DNA from: DATJXG01 sp035500455
Lineage (GTDB): Bacteria; Acidobacteriota; Terriglobia; Terriglobales; Acidobacteriaceae
Reading direction: 5' to 3'
Assembly (NCBI GenBank): GCA_035500455.1
Contig: DATJXG010000178.1
Coordinates: forward strand, 1-35,020
DNA length: 35,020 nt
The stretch's first letter is position 1, and each line of letters begins with the position of its first letter. The position numbers were made by a program, and so were the translations under genes. Below are positions 30,820 to 35,020 of this stretch, in pieces. The notes beneath the pieces are model-generated. The model searched no databases. It was not told the origin of the DNA and saw only the letters and a program-made list of their open reading frames with translations.

Positions 30820-32556
30820 ATGAAACCTGCCACTCGCCTGAATTTTGGACTGGCCGGAGTTTTCCGGCTGGTCAGCCTTGTTTTTGTTCTCTGCTTCTTG
30901 AGTGCGTACTCACCCGCTGCGCAGAAATCCGCGGACGCCGGTGCCCTGGATTCGCTGGCCTCTGATTTCTGGGCGTGGCGTGCGCGCTACCAGCCTTTCT
31001 CGGCGGACGACATTCCGCGCATCGAGCGGCCGGGCGGGCTGCGTGACTGGTCGGCTGCGGCAATCGCGAAGCAGCGTGCCGATCTTGAAGGGTTCGAAAA
31101 ACGCTGGAAGGCGATCGATCCAAACGGCTGGCCGGTTCCGCAGCAGGTGGACTACCGGTTGCTGGGCTCAGCATTGGCGCGGGTGCGCTGGGAACTGGAC
31201 ATCAACCGACGCTGGGAACGCGATCCTACCTTCTACCTGGAGCAAACCCTCTCGCCTTTGCTCGAAGGCCTGACGCCGCCTCCGCCGCTTACCGCCGAGC
31301 GCAGCCGCGAACTCCTGCTGCGCATGCAGAATATTCCCGCCATTCTCGAGGAGGGCAAGGCCAATCTTCGTCCGCTGCGTCCGTTTGCACAGTTGGCGGT
31401 CGGCGGCTTGCAGTCGATTGACTCACAACTGCAGCAGGTACAGCGTGAAGTAGGGCCGATGCTGCAAGGCGTGAGCGCGGCGGATTTCCAGAAAGCTACC
31501 GAAGCCGGGATCCGCGCTCTGACCGGCTACCGCGAATGGCTGCGCCAGGGAATGGGCACAATGCCCGAGAAAACCGCGATCGGGCGGGAGAACTACCAAT
31601 TCTTTCTCACCCACGTCGCCTTGCTGCCTTACACGCCGGAGCAGTTGCTGGCCATCAGCCGCCAGGAGTGGGAGCGGACTGTCGCTTTCGAGCAGTACGA
31701 ACAGCATCGCAACCAGGGTCTGCCGGAACTGAGGCCGGCAGCGACTGTGGAAGAGCAAATTCAGAAGACCACCCAGGATGAACTGGCGATCAGGAAATTC
31801 CTGGAGGAGCGGAACATACTCACCGTGCCGGCGGATATGCAGCATTACACCGTGCGGCCTCTGCCGGGTTATCTTCAGGCGCTCGCCGGGTTCGGCGAGC
31901 AGGACGATTTCACTGGGCCTTCGCGGTTGAACCAGGACGGCACGCGCTGGACTCCGCCGCCATCCCCGGACCTGGGCTTCTTCGCACTTTCCGCGACCAA
32001 AGATCCGCGGCCGCTGATTGTGCATGAAGGCGTTCCGGGGCACTACTTCCAGCTTTGCGAATCGTGGCGCAACCCTGATCGCACTCGCCGCTATTTCTAT
32101 GACTCCAGCGCCAACGAAGGCATTGGCTTTTACGCGGAAGAGATGATGCTGCAGGCAGGACTGTTCGACGATAGTCCGCGCTCGCGCGAAATCATTTACA
32201 GCTTCATGCGATTGCGCGCGCTGCGCGTGGAAGTAGATGTGAAGCTGGCGCTGGGGATTTTCACCATGGAGCAGGCGGCCGCCTACCTGGCGCAGCATGT
32301 GCCCATGGATCAGGGAACGGCGGGCCAGGAGGCCGCGTTCTTCGCTACCGGGCCGGGGCAGGCGATCAGCTATCAGATCGGCAAAGTCCAGATCATGCAT
32401 TTCTTGGCGGGCGCGAAACTGGAGCAGGGAGATAAGTTCAGCCTGCGCGACTTCCACGATTTTGTGTGGAAGAACGGTAATGTGCCGATAGCTTTGCAGC
32501 GGTGGGAGTATCTGGGGAAGGATGACGAGATTCGGGGGCTGGATCGGCAGAAGTAG
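30820..32556 (+). CDS. Exported DUF885 family peptidase (second copy)
   Basis: 578 residues. The N-terminus is a signal peptide with core LVSLVFVLCFLSAYSPAAQ. The central mark is VHEGVPGHYFQLCESWRN (His402, Glu403, His408), close to the HEGVPGHH of the first copy. FYDSSANEGIGFYAEEMML and AAFFATGPGQAISYQIGKVQIMHFL correspond to segments in the first copy, but overall similarity looks low, so these are old paralogues rather than a recent duplication. Predicted periplasmic zinc-dependent peptidase. It lies 97 bases after the dehydrogenase with a fold-back in between, so it may have its own transcript. No Shine-Dalgarno sequence precedes ATG 30820. Confidence 0.9.
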   Translation: MKPATRLNFGLAGVFRLVSLVFVLCFLSAYSPAAQKSADAGALDSLASDFWAWRARYQPFSADDIPRIERPGGLRDWSAAAIAKQRADLEGFEKRWKAIDPNGWPVPQQVDYRLLGSALARVRWELDINRRWERDPTFYLEQTLSPLLEGLTPPPPLTAERSRELLLRMQNIPAILEEGKANLRPLRPFAQLAVGGLQSIDSQLQQVQREVGPMLQGVSAADFQKATEAGIRALTGYREWLRQGMGTMPEKTAIGRENYQFFLTHVALLPYTPEQLLAISRQEWERTVAFEQYEQHRNQGLPELRPAATVEEQIQKTTQDELAIRKFLEERNILTVPADMQHYTVRPLPGYLQALAGFGEQDDFTGPSRLNQDGTRWTPPPSPDLGFFALSATKDPRPLIVHEGVPGHYFQLCESWRNPDRTRRYFYDSSANEGIGFYAEEMMLQAGLFDDSPRSREIIYSFMRLRALRVEVDVKLALGIFTMEQAAAYLAQHVPMDQGTAGQEAAFFATGPGQAISYQIGKVQIMHFLAGAKLEQGDKFSLRDFHDFVWKNGNVPIALQRWEYLGKDDEIRGLDRQK

Positions 32557-32577
32557 AGATTTCCGCGTCCGCAAGGC

Positions 32578-32628
32578 AAAATCTTAAAACGCCGAGGGCG
32601 CCGAGAAATGCCGCCGAGGACGCGGAGT
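32578..32628 (+). repeat. AAATCTTAAA/GCCGAG element, copy 4
   Basis: Starts AAAATCTTAAAACGCCGAG, then GGCGCCGAGAAATGCCGCCG. It lies between convergent genes. Confidence 0.75.
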
Positions 32629-32637
32629 TGTTCAGTG

Positions 32638-34725
32638 CTACTTCTTTAGCGCTTTGCGGTAGTCGTCTGCTGTCGTGCGGTAGCAGGGCAGCGGTTGCGT
32701 GCGGCTGGCAGTTGAGCCTACCAGGCTGTTCAGGTCCGGGCCCTCGGTTTGGCTGGTGCGATGCCAACTCATCTGCAGCAGGGTTTCGTCGCAGGAAGGA
32801 TCGCGGCGCACCATCAGCTTGTAAACTCCGGAAGCGTTCAGACCATACTCGGACAATCTGCGCTGATAGGGCAGAAACATGTAAACCAGCTTGATGAGCT
32901 GGGTTTGGCCCTTGCGCAGGCGCCTTTCCGCGATGAAGACTTCGTAGCTGGAAAAGTACGACGAACCCGGCAGGAAGAAAGCCAGGCCGATGAGGCGGAC
33001 GGGCACTTCCTCTCCCGATTGAGCCTTCGCGGTATCGCTGGGTTGCGGCGGCGGAGGCGGAGGCGGCGCGGCTGTGGAGGGAATGTCAGGCGCAGAGCCG
33101 CCGCCCGCGCCGCCGCCAAAGTTGCCTGCGGTCTCGACCGAAGGCGGGGGCGGGACGACCTGCGAGCCGCCGCCCGCGAGTGAGCCTCCGCGGCCACCAC
33201 CACCAAAGCTCCCCGTGCCACTCAGCGACGGAGGTGGACCTACCGCCTGCTGGCCGCCGCCGGGCAGGGAGGAGCCACGCCCGCCGCTGCCAGAACCAGA
33301 GCCACCCGTCCCGGCAAGTGTTGGCGGCGGGGGAACGACCTGAGAACCGCCTCCCCCTAATCCTGCTGCGCCGTTGCCGGAATAACCGCCGGTGCCGGTC
33401 AGCGAGGGCGGTGGCGGCACGACTTGCGCGGCTCCGCTGAATCCGCCCGGAGTTCCGTTCGGCAATCCGCCTTTCGATTTTGTTCTTCCCCCTGCGCCCG
33501 CGCCCACGCCGGCCCCCCCGGCGCCACTCAACGACGGAGGCGGAGGCACAACTTCCGATCCGCTGCCGCCTAACGATGCGACCTGTCCGCCGGCCGACGA
33601 ATCGCCGGTTCCGTTCAGCGACGGCGGCGGAGGCACAACCTGCGAATTGCCTGTCCCGAACCCCGTGCCGTGGCCGTTCGCTCCAGGTCCGGCTGCAGCG
33701 CTAGTCGTTAGACCGCTAATCGTTAGACCGCCAATCGTGGGAGGAGGAGGGACGACCCGCAGTCCTCCTTCTCCCGCTCTCAGCGCGCCTTGGCCCGCTT
33801 CGGTGACGATTCCGGAGCGGTTGATGGATGGCGGCGGAGGCACGACGCGAATGCCTCCTCCGCCTAGCCCTGCAAGTCCGCCGGGGGCGCCGGCTTGCCC
33901 GCGAGCGGGCAATTTGGGGGCGGGACCAACTACCCTTGCCCGTCCGATCCCGATTTCTCGGCCCCTGGCGGTTCTTCCGGAGGTTCCAGGCACCGCCGGG
34001 GGCGGAGCTACCGCGGCAAGACCGGGCTCGGACATACGACGGCGTCCTGAACCGGAGCCAGCGAGATCGGGCGGCGGCGCTACCGCGGCCGCCAGATCGG
34101 GGGGAACGGTGAGGCGGGCCGCGCCGATCGCGGACGAAGGCACCGGCGGCACCACCGGCTGGGAATCGCCGAAGTTCGGCAACCTGGAGCCGCGCAGTTT
34201 GACGTTCGGCGCGGCCGGCGCTGCGGCCGCCCCCCGAGAGCGCTCGCGGGCTACTTTGATCGCGGCTTGCGGGCGGGCCGATTGCGGAAGCCGTTTCTGG
34301 GCATGGGTCTGAGGATGGGTCTGAGGCTGGGGCTGCGACCGCGCGCCGCCTTCGGCGGGGAACGACGGCAACGGTTTGTAGTAAATCACCGAGGAATCAC
34401 GCAGCGGCCGGCGCTGCAAGTCCAGATGATGCGCGGCCCAGATGGGGTACACCACCAAGAAAATCAGCAGAGTCAGCAAGTGCCAGAATGAGGACTCCAG
34501 CATCGCCCACCAGGGCACGCCGGTGTACACAAAGACGTCATGCCAGAAGCGGGCGGGCCTGGAGGTGATGCTGACGCGGGGCACAGTGCGAAACAGAAGC
34601 AGGTCGAAAAGATTGCGGAAGAAGACGCGATAGCCTGACTCCCATGGCACCAGCAACTGCAGGCGGGGCGCGGCCTTTGGGGAAATTTTTTCAGGCGAAC
34701 TCAGAAGTCCCAGGCCTTTGTACAT
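32638..34725 (-). CDS. Single-pass membrane protein with VVPPPPS repeats, unknown function
   Basis: 695 residues from ATG 34723-34725. About 80 cytoplasmic residues (with FRNLFDLLLFRTVPRVSITS) come before a membrane segment (LLTLLIFLVVYPIWAA, about 84-99). A long low-complexity part follows, with eight copies of a (Q/R/E)VVPPPPS-type core spaced about 25-45 residues by Gly/Ser/Thr-rich linkers, one degenerate (QAVGPPPSL), plus weaker PPP copies nearer the membrane. It ends in a PPPPPPP run and a folded C-terminal domain of about 120 residues (VPVRLIGLAFFLPGSSYFSS, LVYMFLPYQRRLSEYGLN). The order helix, Pro-rich spacer, end domain recalls TonB, but the C-terminal sequence is not TonB-like. The frame is credible since the folded ends share it with the repeats. 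Role unknown. Confidence 0.8.
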   Translation of the reverse strand: MYKGLGLLSSPEKISPKAAPRLQLLVPWESGYRVFFRNLFDLLLFRTVPRVSITSRPARFWHDVFVYTGVPWWAMLESSFWHLLTLLIFLVVYPIWAAHHLDLQRRPLRDSSVIYYKPLPSFPAEGGARSQPQPQTHPQTHAQKRLPQSARPQAAIKVARERSRGAAAAPAAPNVKLRGSRLPNFGDSQPVVPPVPSSAIGAARLTVPPDLAAAVAPPPDLAGSGSGRRRMSEPGLAAVAPPPAVPGTSGRTARGREIGIGRARVVGPAPKLPARGQAGAPGGLAGLGGGGIRVVPPPPSINRSGIVTEAGQGALRAGEGGLRVVPPPPTIGGLTISGLTTSAAAGPGANGHGTGFGTGNSQVVPPPPSLNGTGDSSAGGQVASLGGSGSEVVPPPPSLSGAGGAGVGAGAGGRTKSKGGLPNGTPGGFSGAAQVVPPPPSLTGTGGYSGNGAAGLGGGGSQVVPPPPTLAGTGGSGSGSGGRGSSLPGGGQQAVGPPPSLSGTGSFGGGGRGGSLAGGGSQVVPPPPSVETAGNFGGGAGGGSAPDIPSTAAPPPPPPPQPSDTAKAQSGEEVPVRLIGLAFFLPGSSYFSSYEVFIAERRLRKGQTQLIKLVYMFLPYQRRLSEYGLNASGVYKLMVRRDPSCDETLLQMSWHRTSQTEGPDLNSLVGSTASRTQPLPCYRTTADDYRKALKK

Positions 34726-34745
34726 GAAGACACACCGGAATCAGA

Positions 34746-34766
34746 GGGGAAATTCCCCCTATTATA
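34746..34766 (-). promoter_or_regulatory. Consensus -10 with adjacent palindrome
   Basis: On the minus strand TATAAT (34761-34766) is followed at the expected transcription start by the palindrome GGGGAATTTCCCC (34746-34758; six-base arms, one central base). The mRNA leader to ATG 34725 would be about 30 bases. No -35 is found at 17 bases. The palindrome could be an operator. Confidence 0.5.
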
Positions 34767-34994
34767 GCTGTCAAACCCGGCTTCCAGCCGTAAGTTTGGC
34801 CTGCCGAATGTTACTCAAGAATAAAGGTTTCAGGTGAGCAGGAATCCGCGGTTTCTCACTCCAACTCAGAGCGCTCTCGACGTCCAAACTCATCAGCTCT
34901 AGCACGCCTTCAAGGCTATACTCCGGAGGACGACCTGGGCCCCGCAGGACTCGAAGCGTCGCCAAGCCGAAATTGCAGGTGCCGGAGACATGAA

Positions 34995-35020
34995 ATGAAC
35001 CGTCGTGATTTCCTGAAAAC
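34995..35020 (+). CDS. Start of a Tat-exported protein (partial)
   Basis: Only eight codons are visible: MNRRDFLK, a twin-arginine (RRxFLK) signal peptide start, which sends folded, often cofactor-bearing proteins across the inner membrane. GGAG at 34984-34987 lies seven bases before ATG 34995, a good Shine-Dalgarno distance. The rest is outside the window and no function can be named. Confidence 0.65.

Noticed and set aside
34771..34965. 64-codon minus-strand frame
   Set aside because: No family sign and no Shine-Dalgarno sequence. It fills the upstream region of the Tat gene and could be a relic, but the evidence is too thin.

Overview
The window looks like a chromosomal segment of an Acidobacteriota bacterium, probably of the Terriglobia/Acidobacteriia type. 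This is inferred from the GC-rich coding style, a class II (B12-dependent) ribonucleotide reductase, a YpdA-type bacillithiol-disulfide reductase, a TonB receptor with an N-terminal carboxypeptidase-regulatory-like domain, paired DUF885 peptidases, and intergenic DNA full of short dispersed repeats. No marker gene fixes the taxon. I see no rRNA, tRNA, CRISPR array, transposase or prophage gene. Most genes are housekeeping or metabolic and sit alone or in pairs.

Left part (1-8000): the N-terminal 519 codons of nrdJ on the minus strand, with a structured 780-base region upstream; a small unknown gene; a lone radical SAM protein; xseA and a DUF2905 membrane protein on the minus strand; then a small plus-strand module of membrane protein, winged-helix regulator and second membrane protein. 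Two related sites, one a 17-base palindrome, probably form the operator of that regulator.

Middle part (8000-24300): hemL, a NodB-type polysaccharide deacetylase, a secreted protein of unknown function, a deoxynucleoside kinase, a translationally coupled pair (unknown 110-aa protein plus MidA/NDUFAF7-type methyltransferase), an EamA exporter, aspA, ypdA, a frataxin (CyaY) homologue, an MFS exporter, a TPR protein and a TonB-dependent receptor.

Right part (24300-35020): the most coherent locus. Two DUF885 peptidases bracket a three-subunit FAD/iron-sulfur dehydrogenase (the cis-4-hydroxy-D-proline dehydrogenase / HcnABC type) and an alpha-ketoglutarate-semialdehyde dehydrogenase. Together they suggest uptake and breakdown of peptides rich in hydroxyproline or a related imino acid, although the epimerase and deaminase of the pathway are not in the window. 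A protein with eight VVPPPPS-type repeats follows, and the window ends in the first codons of a Tat-exported protein.

Two patterns run through the whole window. First, seven genes have a -10-like hexamer only 5-9 bases before the start codon and no Shine-Dalgarno sequence, which suggests leaderless transcripts. Second, the intergenic gaps carry several families of short repeats. One family is five exactly phased heptamers beginning CAG, always on the same DNA strand; others are fold-back elements.
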